Part shown: positions 50,013 to 58,738 of the stretch, piece by piece
How the letters are laid out: each line of letters opens with the position of its first letter
Position numbering within the stretch: the stretch's first letter is position 1
DNA from: GCA-003244245 sp050699875
GTDB lineage: Bacteria; Actinomycetota; Actinomycetes; Mycobacteriales; Pseudonocardiaceae
DNA length: 64,000 nt
Reading direction: 5' to 3'
Assembly: GCA_050699875.1 (NCBI GenBank)
Contig: JBOHFX010000002.1
Span: 46,602 to 110,601, forward strand
Notes under the pieces: generated by a model
Told to the model about the DNA's origin: nothing
Seen by the model: the letters and a program-made list of their open reading frames with translations, nothing else
Databases searched by the model: none
Position numbers and translations under genes: made by a program

Positions 50013-51251
50013 GAGCAGTTCGGGAGCGTGACCGTCGGGCGGCACGACCATTGCGGCCAGCGCGACAGCCAGTACGTAGCCGATGTTGAACACCGTGTCA
50101 TAGAGCGCGAAGACCCGACCGCGCGTTTCGTCGCCAACGTCAGCCTGCACCGTCGCGTCCAAGCTCAGTTTCACCATCTGACCGGCTGCGGAAAGGGCGA
50201 ATGCGGCGGCCAGCATCGTCGGCATGATCATTGGCAGGCCGAGCACGACGATCGCCGACCCGGCGGCGAGCAGAGCTCCGCGGATGGTGCGCCGGCGACC
50301 GCATCTGGCCACCAGAAACGGCGTCAGCACCGCCGCGAGCAGCAACCCGGCCGCCCCGGCCGCGAGTAGTTGGAAGATCCCCGCGAGGCCGGCCTGCAGC
50401 ACACCGTCGGAGACGAAGTAGTTGCGGTAGAGCAGCAGGATCACCAGCGTCGCGATACCGAACGACAGCCGGTGCGCGACCAGCGCCACCAGGCCCGCGG
50501 CGACGCTGGGTACCCGGGCTGCGGCGGCCAGGCCGTCGCGCAACCCGCTGGCCACCGCGCGGGTCGTCTGCGCCGGTTCGTTGGTCCAGTCCGGGCCGAG
50601 GCTGCCGCGATGAAGACCCATCGCGATCGCCGCCGCGATCAGCGAGCCCAACACCGCCGTCGCGGTCACCCATGCCGACCCGGTGTTGCCGGATCCGACC
50701 AGGCCGCGCAACCCGATCGCATACATCCCACCGAGCACGGTGACCGCCGCGCCTGCGGTGGCGGCCAACGCGTTGGCCTGCACCAGCTGCCGGGGAGCGA
50801 CGACATGCGGCAAGCCCGCAGACAGCCCGGCGAGCACGAACCGGCTGATCCCCATCACCAGCAGTGCCCCGAGGTATAACGGTGCTCCGGCCACCCCGAA
50901 ACCGACCGCCAGCGCCACCAGCACGACCGGGAGGCAGCGCAGCAGGTTCGCCAAGATCAAAGTTCGGCGGCGGTCCCAGCGGTCCAGCAACGCTCCGGCG
51001 AACGGTCCCACCAGGGAGTACGGCAGCAACAGCACAGCGAACCCGGCCGCGATCGCCAGCGGGTCGGCTTGTCGCTCGGGGTTGAACAGCACCGCGCCGC
51101 CCAGCCCGGCCTGGAACACCCCGTCACCCCATTGCGCGGCGAAGCGGGAGGCCATCAGCCGCCCGAACCCGCGGGTGCCCAGTAGCGCCCGCATCCCGGT
51201 CCGGTCGGCCACACTGGTGCGAGCCAAGGTCTGCGACAACGTCACGAGCAT
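49911..51251 (-). CDS. MFS transporter
   Basis: I start at ATG 51251 (MLVTLSQTLARTSVADRTG), 446 residues; GTG 51245 is an alternative. About 12 hydrophobic helices and the motif LLDRWDRRRTLILANLLRC in the helix 2-3 loop mark an MFS exporter of the actinobacterial Rv0037c-like type. It is divergent from yqgE, the same arrangement as Rv0037c/Rv0038 in Mycobacterium tuberculosis. Substrate unknown. Confidence 0.88.
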   Translation of the reverse strand: MLVTLSQTLARTSVADRTGMRALLGTRGFGRLMASRFAAQWGDGVFQAGLGGAVLFNPERQADPLAIAAGFAVLLLPYSLVGPFAGALLDRWDRRRTLILANLLRCLPVVLVALAVGFGVAGAPLYLGALLVMGISRFVLAGLSAGLPHVVAPRQLVQANALAATAGAAVTVLGGMYAIGLRGLVGSGNTGSAWVTATAVLGSLIAAAIAMGLHRGSLGPDWTNEPAQTTRAVASGLRDGLAAAARVPSVAAGLVALVAHRLSFGIATLVILLLYRNYFVSDGVLQAGLAGIFQLLAAGAAGLLLAAVLTPFLVARCGRRRTIRGALLAAGSAIVVLGLPMIMPTMLAAAFALSAAGQMVKLSLDATVQADVGDETRGRVFALYDTVFNIGYVLAVALAAMVVPPDGHAPELLLLAAAGYVTAAVIYPLIDRSHARDELRRVGKGG

Positions 51252-51344
51252 GCAGGCTAACGGTGTCGCCTGCGTGGTCGTGACCCCTACCGGGTTTCGA
51301 ACCATGGCACAGTGGGTGAAATACTCAACGAGGTAGTGGACGAG

Positions 51345-51917
51345 ATGGACACGGTGAATGTGGTAGAGCCGGGGTCGGCGCTGGTCGCGGCCCCGGGGCT
51401 GCAGGATCCCAACTTCCGTCGCACCGTGGTGCTCATCATCGACCACCGCGCCTCCGGCAGCCTTGGCGTGGTGCTCAACCGGCCCAGCGATGTGGCGGTG
51501 CGTGACGTGCTGCCGTTGTGGGGTCCGCACGCCACCGTTCCACAGTCGCTGTACGTCGGTGGCCCGGTGCAACGACGCGCCGCGCTGTGCGTGGCGGCGC
51601 TGCCGGCCGGGATGGACGCTGAGCGCACCGAAGGCATGATCAAAGTACGGGGATCTCTGGCCTTGGTTGATCTGGATGCTGATCCGGACCTGATGGCGCC
51701 GCGCCTGCGCGGGCTGCGCGTGTTCGCCGGGTACGCCGGTTGGGGTGAAGGTCAGCTGGCCCGTGAGATCAGCCGCGGCGACTGGTTGGTCGTCCCCGCG
51801 CTGCCGGACGACGTGCTTGCTCCGCCCGACACTGACCTGTGGGGTCGCATCCTGCGCCGCCAGGGCATGCCGCTGGCTCTGCTGGCCAGCTACCCCGCCG
51901 ACCCAGCGTTGAACTGA
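51345..51917 (+). CDS. YqgE/AlgH (UPF0301) family protein
   Basis: A 190-residue protein: VEPGSALVAAPGLQDPNFRRTVVLIIDH, GSLGVVLNRPSD, LYVGGPVQRRAALCV and VFAGYAGWGEGQLAREI are the four conserved UPF0301 blocks. The function is unresolved; AlgH in Pseudomonas affects alginate regulation. ATG 51345 matches the family start, with GTG 51312 as an alternative. It is divergent from the MFS gene. Confidence 0.92.
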   Translation: MDTVNVVEPGSALVAAPGLQDPNFRRTVVLIIDHRASGSLGVVLNRPSDVAVRDVLPLWGPHATVPQSLYVGGPVQRRAALCVAALPAGMDAERTEGMIKVRGSLALVDLDADPDLMAPRLRGLRVFAGYAGWGEGQLAREISRGDWLVVPALPDDVLAPPDTDLWGRILRRQGMPLALLASYPADPALN

Positions 51918-51942
51918 CGGCGCGCATCGGCTGCCCTGCTGC

Positions 51943-52689
51943 TCACCACGGCACGGTTCCGGCCCGATCGATGAACTGGCCGGTCGGGCCGTGCTGGTCG
52001 ATCAGCGCCATCTCGACCACGACTCGGGCGGCCTCGTCGGCGCTCAGCGGCGCTTGGGAACGGTTCTGCGGTGTGAGCTCGGTCTGGACGAAGCCGGGAC
52101 AGACCGAGTTGACCTTGATCGGGGTGTCAGTGAGTTGCTTGGCCAGTGCCACGGTGACCCCGTTGAGCGCGGTCTTGGAGGCCTGGTAGGCGGGAACGAT
52201 GACCTGATAGTAGGGCGAGGCAGGGTTGGTCTGGTCGGTCAACGACCCCATGGTCGACGAGACATTGACGATCCGGCCGGCTTCGGACGCGCGTAGCAGT
52301 GGCAGGAACTGTTGGATGACCGAGACTGCGCCGAACAGGTTGGTCTCGAACGTCTGCCGGAACAGGCCCACATCCAGCGGCTCGCGGGTCTCGCCCGCGG
52401 TGGCCTCAGGCAGGATCCCGGCATTGTTGACGAGGATGTCCACGCGGCCGTAGCGCTTGTCGACCCTCCTTGCGGCCGCCGTGATCGAGGTCTCGTCGGT
52501 GACATCGAGGTGGAGGTAGCGGGCGTCGGCGCCCTCGCTGCTCAGCTTGTCGGCAGCGGTCCGGCCACGTTCGGCGTCGCGGGCGCCGATCAGCACGGTC
52601 ATACCGGTAGCGGCCAGTTGCCGGGCGATCTCTCGCCCCAGTCCCTTGTTCGCACCGGTCACGAGGGCGACCGCGGTGTCGGCTGTCAT
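51943..52689 (-). CDS. SDR oxidoreductase (carbonyl-reductase-like)
   Basis: ATG 52689 with AAGGA immediately upstream, 248 residues. TGANKGLG (11-18), NNAG, SSTMGS and PAYQASKTAL (catalytic Tyr-Lys) are intact. The insertion before the active-site Tyr (LTDQTNPASPYYQVIV) matches the carbonyl-reductase-like subgroup. It is likely NADPH dependent (ARDAERG after beta-2). The divergent XRE-type gene at 52802 is the probable regulator. Confidence 0.9.
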   Translation of the reverse strand: MTADTAVALVTGANKGLGREIARQLAATGMTVLIGARDAERGRTAADKLSSEGADARYLHLDVTDETSITAAARRVDKRYGRVDILVNNAGILPEATAGETREPLDVGLFRQTFETNLFGAVSVIQQFLPLLRASEAGRIVNVSSTMGSLTDQTNPASPYYQVIVPAYQASKTALNGVTVALAKQLTDTPIKVNSVCPGFVQTELTPQNRSQAPLSADEAARVVVEMALIDQHGPTGQFIDRAGTVPW

Positions 52690-52801
52690 TCCTTGATGCT
52701 GGGCACAAACCCGAGACAGCGGGAGAGACTTGTCGAGGCTGGGATCGGCGGTACCAGGCTTGTGGTCGCTGACTTCATGCTCGTCGGCCATTCTGGGGGG
52801 C

Positions 52802-53293
52802 ATGGACCGGCCAGAGCTGGCGGAGTTTCTGCGCGGCCGGCGATCACGGGTGCAGCCAGGCGACGTGGGTTTGGAGGCTGGGCCGAGACGGCGTACGCCG
52901 GGCCTGCGCCGGGAGGAGGTCGCGCGGCTGGCGGGCATGTCGGTCGACTACTACATCCGGCTCGAACAGGCCCGCGGCCCGCGGCCGTCTCGCCAGCTAC
53001 TCGGAGCGCTGGCGCGGGCGCTGCGGTTGTCCACCGACGAGCACGCGTACTTGCTGCACCTGGCCGGGCAGCTGCCGGCGCCGGTGGGACTGTCCCGTGA
53101 CGTTCCGGCGGGCGTCCTGCACCTGCTCGACCGGCTCGACGACACTCCCGCGATGGTGCTCACAGCGAGTGCTCGCGCCGCAATGGTCACGAGTGCAGCC
53201 ACTGGGCCGTACGGTCGTCGGGCACCTGATCGAGCACCGCGCCGCCGATCCGAGCGCATCACCGATCTGGCCGCGCACTACGGGGAAGCCTGA
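52802..53293 (+). CDS. XRE/MmyB-type regulator lacking its ligand domain
   Basis: The first 120 residues are standard: MDRPELAEFLRGRRSRVQP, RRTPGLRREEVARLAGMSVD, YYIRLEQARGPRPSRQLLGA. They end in the start of the MmyB-like PAS domain (LLDRLDDTPAMVLTAS). The remaining 40 residues are Arg-rich and unlike the family, which normally continues about 150 residues. A deletion with frameshift near 53165 is likely. DNA binding should be retained. It is divergent from the SDR gene, its likely target. Confidence 0.78.
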   Translation: MDRPELAEFLRGRRSRVQPGDVGLEAGPRRRTPGLRREEVARLAGMSVDYYIRLEQARGPRPSRQLLGALARALRLSTDEHAYLLHLAGQLPAPVGLSRDVPAGVLHLLDRLDDTPAMVLTASARAAMVTSAATGPYGRRAPDRAPRRRSERITDLAAHYGEA

Positions 53294-53391
53294 TCAATGG
53301 ACGGCATACGAGACCTGGGACGAGCGCTGAGCGACACTGCGGCTTGTGGATCCCGGCGCCGTGCTAGAGCTGATCGGCAAGGTCTTGGTCG

Positions 53392-53565
53392 GTGTCCCGT
53401 GCTGCCGTGGCCGCCTGCGGTGGTCAGTACGAGCTGTACGACGAGGTTCGCCGGGAGGATCCGGTAGCGCGCCGCGAGCGCCTCGACGCGGTCGCCGAGC
53501 TGTGCTGGAGCTGCCGGCAAGACGGGCGTGCACGCAGTCACCGGTTCGTCGGCCAAGGTATGTAA
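53392..53565 (+). pseudogene. Possible WhiB-like remnant
   Basis: A 57-residue frame from GTG 53392 reads SRAAVAACGGQYELYDEVRR, then LDAVAELCWSCRQDGRARS. Cys9, Cys38 and Cys41 match the C-x28-C-x2-C spacing of WhiB iron-sulfur proteins, but the fourth Cys six residues on is absent and no C-terminal DNA-binding part follows. It could be a decayed WhiB gene or a coincidence. Confidence 0.3.
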
Positions 53566-53793
53566 AGGCAGCAACCCCGGCGGGGATTCAGCCGAAGACA
53601 GACTGACCGGGGGTGCTGCCGCTCCCGCTATCGATTTGCGCAGTCCCCACGTTACCGAGCGTGGTGGGTGGCGCCGCTCAGTGATCGAACTTCGGTTCCA
53701 CCGGGGCTGAGCCGAAGGCGGCGTCTCCAGGGGACGGTGCAGATGATCTTAGTCTGTCCGCGGATAGTCCGCGCGCGGCCGTAAACTCGCGAT

Positions 53794-54336
53794 ATGCCAC
53801 GTAACTGGTTGAACGTCAAAAGAGCAGGTCAGAGCCGGCCTGAACCAGTGCGCCGCTCGACAGCCGGGCCGGGCCAGGAGTCGGTGTGGGATTACCCGCG
53901 GCCGCCACGAGCTGAGCGGGTGACCCGCCGCGCTCGGATCGTGCATGGCGGGACGCTCGTGCTCGACACCGATGACGTGGTGCGCGTGCTGGAGACGTCG
54001 CACCCGCCGACCTACTACCTGCCGCGTTCGGAATTCCGGGTGCCGCTACTGGCGGCACCGCGCCTGACGATGTGTGAATGGAAAGGCGAGGCCTGCTACA
54101 TCGACCTGGAGGTACCTGGCGTCGAGCCGCTCCGCGAGGTCGGGTGGTGGTACCCGCAGCCCGATCTTCGCTACCCGCAACTCACCGACCGGGTCGCGGT
54201 CTACGCCGGCCGGTTCGATGAGGTGACCTTGGACGGCGAGCCCGTGACACCGCAACCGGGCGAGTTCTACGGTGGCTGGATCACCGCCGACGTCGTCGGC
54301 CCATTCAAGGGCGGCCCCGGCAGCTCGGGCTGGTAG
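53794..54336 (+). CDS. DUF427-domain protein
   Basis: A 180-residue protein with the DUF427 pattern: SVWDYPRPPRAERVTRRARI, TLVLDTDDVVRVLETSHPPTYYLPRSE, then CEWKGEACYIDL and VAVYAGRFDEVTLDGE. The fold is a small beta-barrel; E-W-K-G and the YYLP segment are invariant. Function is unknown. The final 32 bases overlap the end of the convergent BTAD regulator. Confidence 0.88.
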   Translation: MPRNWLNVKRAGQSRPEPVRRSTAGPGQESVWDYPRPPRAERVTRRARIVHGGTLVLDTDDVVRVLETSHPPTYYLPRSEFRVPLLAAPRLTMCEWKGEACYIDLEVPGVEPLREVGWWYPQPDLRYPQLTDRVAVYAGRFDEVTLDGEPVTPQPGEFYGGWITADVVGPFKGGPGSSGW

Positions 54337-57300
54337 CGCTGGGCCGGGACGGTGCCGTGAACTCGACAGGGCGAACGTGTGGCTGCACGGAAACGTTGGT
54401 GGCGTCGAGTTCACGGACCGCACGGGCGGGGCGGTACTGGATGTTCAGCGCAAGATCGTGAAGCTCGTCGAGTTCCAGAACGATGCCATGGTCGAACGCC
54501 GCCTGAAAGGCCTGCTCGCCAAGCCCGTTGCGAGCCGCCGAGGTGATCCGGTCGACGTCGCCGCGTTCGGCCGCTGGGAGCGGCGCTCCGACCGACTGCC
54601 TGGTCCGCGCAGCGGCGCCGAGCAGCCGGGCGGCGAGCTCATGGTCACCGGCGAGCGCGTGCGCCCCGGCGAGCCCTTCCACGGCGAGCGCGACCGCTCG
54701 GGGAACGCCGGTCCGGCGTGCGATCACGAAGCCGTCCAGGTGCAGCCCCCCGGCCGCCACCGCGTCGCCGCGCTGCTCAGCGATGAAACCCAGCTCGGCG
54801 AGGATCAGTGTGTTGCCCGGCTCGAGGTTCACCTGCCGGTGCCAGTCGAGCAACGGTCGCAGGTACTGCTCGGCGATGTCGAGCTTGCCTTCCCGGCGGG
54901 CGCCCAGCGCTAGTCCGGTCCTGGCGTACATCTCCCCCGGAGTGAAGCCGCACTCGGCGGCCAGCCGCTCGGCGCGCTGGTGGAACTCCCTGGCTTGGGC
55001 ATGCTCGCCGGTGAGCAATGCGATCCTGCCCAGCCACGACAACTGGTAGGACGCCTCGGGCCACAGCCCCAGCTCCTCGGCCTTGCGTAGGCCGTCCCGG
55101 TGCCGCCGGGCTGCCTGCTCGTAGTCCCCGGTGATCTCGGCGAGCGTGCCGAGCGCGTACGACGCCTGCAGCTGACCCCAGCGGTCTTCGAGCTCGTCGA
55201 ACAACTCGGCGGCCTCGGTGGCATCCCGCCGGGCGGCGGCGAGGTCACCCTTCGTCATCGCTTGACTCGCCCGGTCACACAGCGCGGCCGCGATTCCCCA
55301 GCTGTCGCCAAGATTGCGGAAGTCGGCCAGGGCCCGCGCGGTGAGGCGTTGCGCCGCCATGTCGCCCAGCGTGGTCGAGACGTATCCGAGGAACCACAGT
55401 GCCGGCCCGCGTACCGCCGGATCGTCGATGTCCAGAGCCTGCGCAGCGGCTGCATCGTCGGTGTGATCCCCGGCCAGCACCGCCAGGCCGGCCTGCCACG
55501 CCACGGCGGTGGCGTGGGCCGATCCGGGTGTGGAGTCCGCTACCGACAGCGTGACCCGCAGCGACCGTCGAGCTTCTCCGAGCCGGCCCCGCAGGAACCA
55601 GTACCACAACAGGGCGTTGACCAGCCGCAACGCCAGGTCTGCCGGGCCGTGCTGGGCCAGAGTCTCCAGGGCCGCGCGTAGGTTGGCCGCCTCCGCGTCC
55701 AGCCGCTCGAGCCACTGTCGTTGCTCGGGCCCGCGCAGTCGAGGTTCGGCACGTTCGGCGAGCCTGACGTAGTAATGGCTGTGCCGCCGCCTGAGATGCT
55801 CGAATTCTCCGGCTTCGCGCAACTGCTCCAGGCCGTAGGCGGCGACGGACTCCAGCAGCCGGTACCGGGGTTGCCCGGTGAAGTGGTGGTGGTTGACGTC
55901 GACGAGTGAGCGGTCGACCAGGCCGGCCAGCAACTCGAGGACCTCACCTGGCCGTACGCCGTCGCCCGCGCACACCGCTTCGGCGGCGTCGAGGGTGCAC
56001 CCCTCGGCATGGATGGCGAGCCGGCGCAGCACGGTGCGCTGCGCCCCGGTCAGCAGGTCCCAACTCCAGTCGATAACCGCGCGGAGCGTCTGCTGCCGCG
56101 CCGGGGCTGCTCGGCGGGTGCCCGTCAGCAGCCGGAACCGGTCGTCGAGGCGGCTGAGCAGCTCATGCACCCCGAGCGCCCGCATCCGGGTCGCGGCCAG
56201 CTCCAACGCCAGCGGGATCCCGTCCAGACGCCGGCAGATCTCGGCGACGGCAACCGCGTTGCCCGCGTTGAGGTCGAACCCGGGCGCCGAGGCCGCCGCG
56301 CGAGCCACGAACAGCCGGACTGCGCTGGACTCCTGCACGGACGAGAGCTCGTTGCCGCCTCGGGCGGGCAGCTCCAGCGGCGCGACGGCCCACAGCACCT
56401 CTGCGGCCAGCCCGAGCGGGAGCTGGCTGGTCGCCAGGATCCGCAGGTGGGGGGCGGTTTGCAGCAACCGGTGAACCAACGCCGCGACCGGCTCGATCAC
56501 CGACTCACAGTTGTCCAACACGAGCAAGATGTCCTTGGCTCGCAGCAAGTCTGCGAGCCGGTCGACGAGCTCGACCGGGCCACCAGCCGGCGTCGGCACC
56601 GAGGCCGGGTCGTCGCGAACGCCGAGCACGTCCGCCACCGCCTCCGTCACCCAGTCTTCCGGGCAGGACGCCTCCGGGCAGGCGTGCCGGTCGAATCCCG
56701 CGAACTCGACCAACCACACCCCATCACCGGTCTTGCCGACGAGCCGCCGCGCGGTCTCCACCGCCAGCCGCGTCTTGCCCACCCCGCCCGGCCCGGTGAG
56801 CGTCACCAGCCGGGCACTGTCGAGAAGCGGGCGCACCGCGTCCAGCGCCGCCGTCCTGCCCACCAGATCGGTCAACGGGGCGGTCAGGTTGGTCCGGGGC
56901 CGTACCGTCGCGGGCATCGAGGGCACCGCCAGCGCCGGATCCTGCTTCAAGATCGCCTGATGCAGGGCTACCAGCTCAGGGCCAGGGTCCAAGCCGAGCT
57001 CGCCGGCCAGCCGCTGCCGCAGCTCGGCGTAGCCGTCCAGCGCCTCGCTCTGCCGGCCGGCCCGGTACAGGGCGCGCAGCTGCAGCTCCCGCAGCCGCTC
57101 CCGCAACGGGTACCGGGCGACCAGATCGCCCAGCTCACCGACCAGCAGACGGTGCTCGCCGAGCGCGAGCCTGGCCTCGGCCCGCTCCTCCAGCGCGACC
57201 AGCCGCTCCTCGTCCAGCCGCCGGGCCATCGCCCGGGCAAACGGCTCGTCGGCGAAATCGGCCAGCGCCGGGCCACGCCACAGCGCCAGTGCATCTGAGA

Positions 57301-57670
57301 GCAGGGCCGCCCTCGCGCCAAGGTCCGTGGTGTGCCGGGCCCGGGCAATCAGAGCCCGGAATCGGTGCACGTCCACCGCACCGTCGGGCACCCGCAGCAG
57401 GTAGCCCGGAGGCTGGTGGACGACCAGGTCGGAGCCGCCGGCGCGGCGCAGCGCGGCACGGAGGGCAGAGATCTTGGTCTGCAGGGTGTTGGTCGGGTTT
57501 CCGGGCAGCTGCTCGCCCCACAGGTCGCCCACCAGCCGGTCGACCGGCACCGCTTGGCCCTCATGCACGAGTAGATCCGCCAGCAGGGCGCGCACCTTCG
57601 CCTCGGGCACCCGGACCGGGTTCCCGTCGGCGCTCCACACCGCCAGCGGGCCCAGCACCCCGAATTCCAC
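54305..57670 (-). CDS. BTAD/AfsR-type regulator with NB-ARC and TPR regions
   Basis: A protein of about 1120 residues from GTG 57670 (VEFGVLGPLAVWS); an in-frame GTG at 57694 is possible. Order: winged HTH of OmpR type (1-90, KISALRAALRRAG), BTAD helices (95-245), an NB-ARC-type ATPase with Walker A TGPGGVGKTRLA near 295 and Walker B ILLVLDNCES, then some 400 residues of helical TPR-like repeats. Such proteins activate nearby genes in response to an unknown signal, with ATP-driven oligomerisation. It is divergent from two imine-reductase-like genes. The last 50 residues are low in family similarity. Confidence 0.9.
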   Translation of the reverse strand: MEFGVLGPLAVWSADGNPVRVPEAKVRALLADLLVHEGQAVPVDRLVGDLWGEQLPGNPTNTLQTKISALRAALRRAGGSDLVVHQPPGYLLRVPDGAVDVHRFRALIARARHTTDLGARAALLSDALALWRGPALADFADEPFARAMARRLDEERLVALEERAEARLALGEHRLLVGELGDLVARYPLRERLRELQLRALYRAGRQSEALDGYAELRQRLAGELGLDPGPELVALHQAILKQDPALAVPSMPATVRPRTNLTAPLTDLVGRTAALDAVRPLLDSARLVTLTGPGGVGKTRLAVETARRLVGKTGDGVWLVEFAGFDRHACPEASCPEDWVTEAVADVLGVRDDPASVPTPAGGPVELVDRLADLLRAKDILLVLDNCESVIEPVAALVHRLLQTAPHLRILATSQLPLGLAAEVLWAVAPLELPARGGNELSSVQESSAVRLFVARAAASAPGFDLNAGNAVAVAEICRRLDGIPLALELAATRMRALGVHELLSRLDDRFRLLTGTRRAAPARQQTLRAVIDWSWDLLTGAQRTVLRRLAIHAEGCTLDAAEAVCAGDGVRPGEVLELLAGLVDRSLVDVNHHHFTGQPRYRLLESVAAYGLEQLREAGEFEHLRRRHSHYYVRLAERAEPRLRGPEQRQWLERLDAEAANLRAALETLAQHGPADLALRLVNALLWYWFLRGRLGEARRSLRVTLSVADSTPGSAHATAVAWQAGLAVLAGDHTDDAAAAQALDIDDPAVRGPALWFLGYVSTTLGDMAAQRLTARALADFRNLGDSWGIAAALCDRASQAMTKGDLAAARRDATEAAELFDELEDRWGQLQASYALGTLAEITGDYEQAARRHRDGLRKAEELGLWPEASYQLSWLGRIALLTGEHAQAREFHQRAERLAAECGFTPGEMYARTGLALGARREGKLDIAEQYLRPLLDWHRQVNLEPGNTLILAELGFIAEQRGDAVAAGGLHLDGFVIARRTGVPRAVALAVEGLAGAHALAGDHELAARLLGAAARTRQSVGAPLPAAERGDVDRITSAARNGLGEQAFQAAFDHGIVLELDELHDLALNIQYRPARAVRELDATNVSVQPHVRPVEFTAPSRPSATSPSCRGRP

Positions 57671-57835
57671 CGCTCCACGGTAGTGCGGGTTCACTGGAGG
57701 AGAGCGGATTGGTTTCCGATGACGACGGTGGCGTTGCGCCTACCTGAGCGGGACCGTCGTGCGCGGACCCGCAGCGAATCGTGCGCGCCTGCTGGCACCG
57801 TGTCCTCGTCGGTGGACCACGAGCGGGAGTGAGCG

Positions 57836-58717
57836 ATGTCTGGGATCAGCAAGCCAGCGGTGACTGTGCTTGGCATGGGTGCGATGGGCAGCGCGTTGGC
57901 CCAGGCGCTGCTCGCTGCTGGGCACCCGACCACCGTCTGGAACCGCTCGGCTGGCAAGACGGACGCCCTGGTCGCCAGCGGCGCTGTGCGGGCAGGGTCA
58001 CCAGCCGAGGCGATCACGGCGAGCTGGCTGGTGATCGCCTGCCTGTTGGATCACCGATCGGTGCACCAGGTGCTCGATGCCCACGCCGGCGCACTGCGGG
58101 ATCGGGTTCTGGTGGACCTCACCAGCGGCACCCCCGCACAGGCCCGGGAACTGGCCGGGTGGGCGGCGCAGCGGGGCGTCGAGTTCCTGGACGGCGGGAT
58201 CATGGCCGTTCCGCCGATGATCGCCACGCCGGGCGCCTTCGTGGTCTACAGCGGCTCGCGCAGCGCCTTCGAGACGCATCGGGATGTCCTGGACAGCTTC
58301 GGGGAGAGCCGGTACCTGGGAAGCGATCCTGGTCTGGCGGCCCTGTACGACCTTGCCCTGCTCAGCGGTATGTACGGGATGGTGATGGGCGTCCTGCACG
58401 CGTTCGCCCTGGTCGCCACGGAGGGTGTGCCGGCGACGGAGTTCGCCCCGCTGCTGGGCCGCTGGCTGAACAGCATGGGCGGGATGGTCGCCGGCATGGC
58501 CGAGCAGATCGACAAGGGTGACTACACGATCGGGGTGGTGTCCAACCTCGCCATGCAGGAGGCGGGCTACGGCAACCTCATCCAGGCCGCGCGGGAGCAG
58601 CGCATCAGCCCGGAGCTCATCGCCGCGCTGCACCCGCTCATGCGGCGCCGGGTCGCCGAAGGGCACGGCGACGAAGACCTCGCCGGGCTGGTCGAGCTGC
58701 TCAAGCTCACGTCGTAA
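57836..58717 (+). CDS. Imine-reductase-like NAD(P)-binding oxidoreductase
   Basis: A 293-residue protein of the beta-hydroxyacid-dehydrogenase fold: VTVLGMGAMGSALAQALLAAGH (GMGAMG at 13-18), VWNRSAGK as the NADPH phosphate site, DLTSGTPAQARE and the inter-domain helix. The C-terminal domain (ALYDLALLSGMYG, NSMGGMVAGMAEQIDKGDY) matches bacterial imine reductases, which reduce cyclic imines and catalyse reductive aminations. It has GGGAG upstream. It precedes a related gene by 21 bases. Confidence 0.85.
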   Translation: MSGISKPAVTVLGMGAMGSALAQALLAAGHPTTVWNRSAGKTDALVASGAVRAGSPAEAITASWLVIACLLDHRSVHQVLDAHAGALRDRVLVDLTSGTPAQARELAGWAAQRGVEFLDGGIMAVPPMIATPGAFVVYSGSRSAFETHRDVLDSFGESRYLGSDPGLAALYDLALLSGMYGMVMGVLHAFALVATEGVPATEFAPLLGRWLNSMGGMVAGMAEQIDKGDYTIGVVSNLAMQEAGYGNLIQAAREQRISPELIAALHPLMRRRVAEGHGDEDLAGLVELLKLTS

Positions 58718-58738
58718 GCCGGATCGAAGGAGTCATCG

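Noticed and set aside
56009..57298. A 429-codon plus-strand frame
   Set aside because: Antisense to the BTAD regulator; Gln/Arg/His-rich shadow composition.
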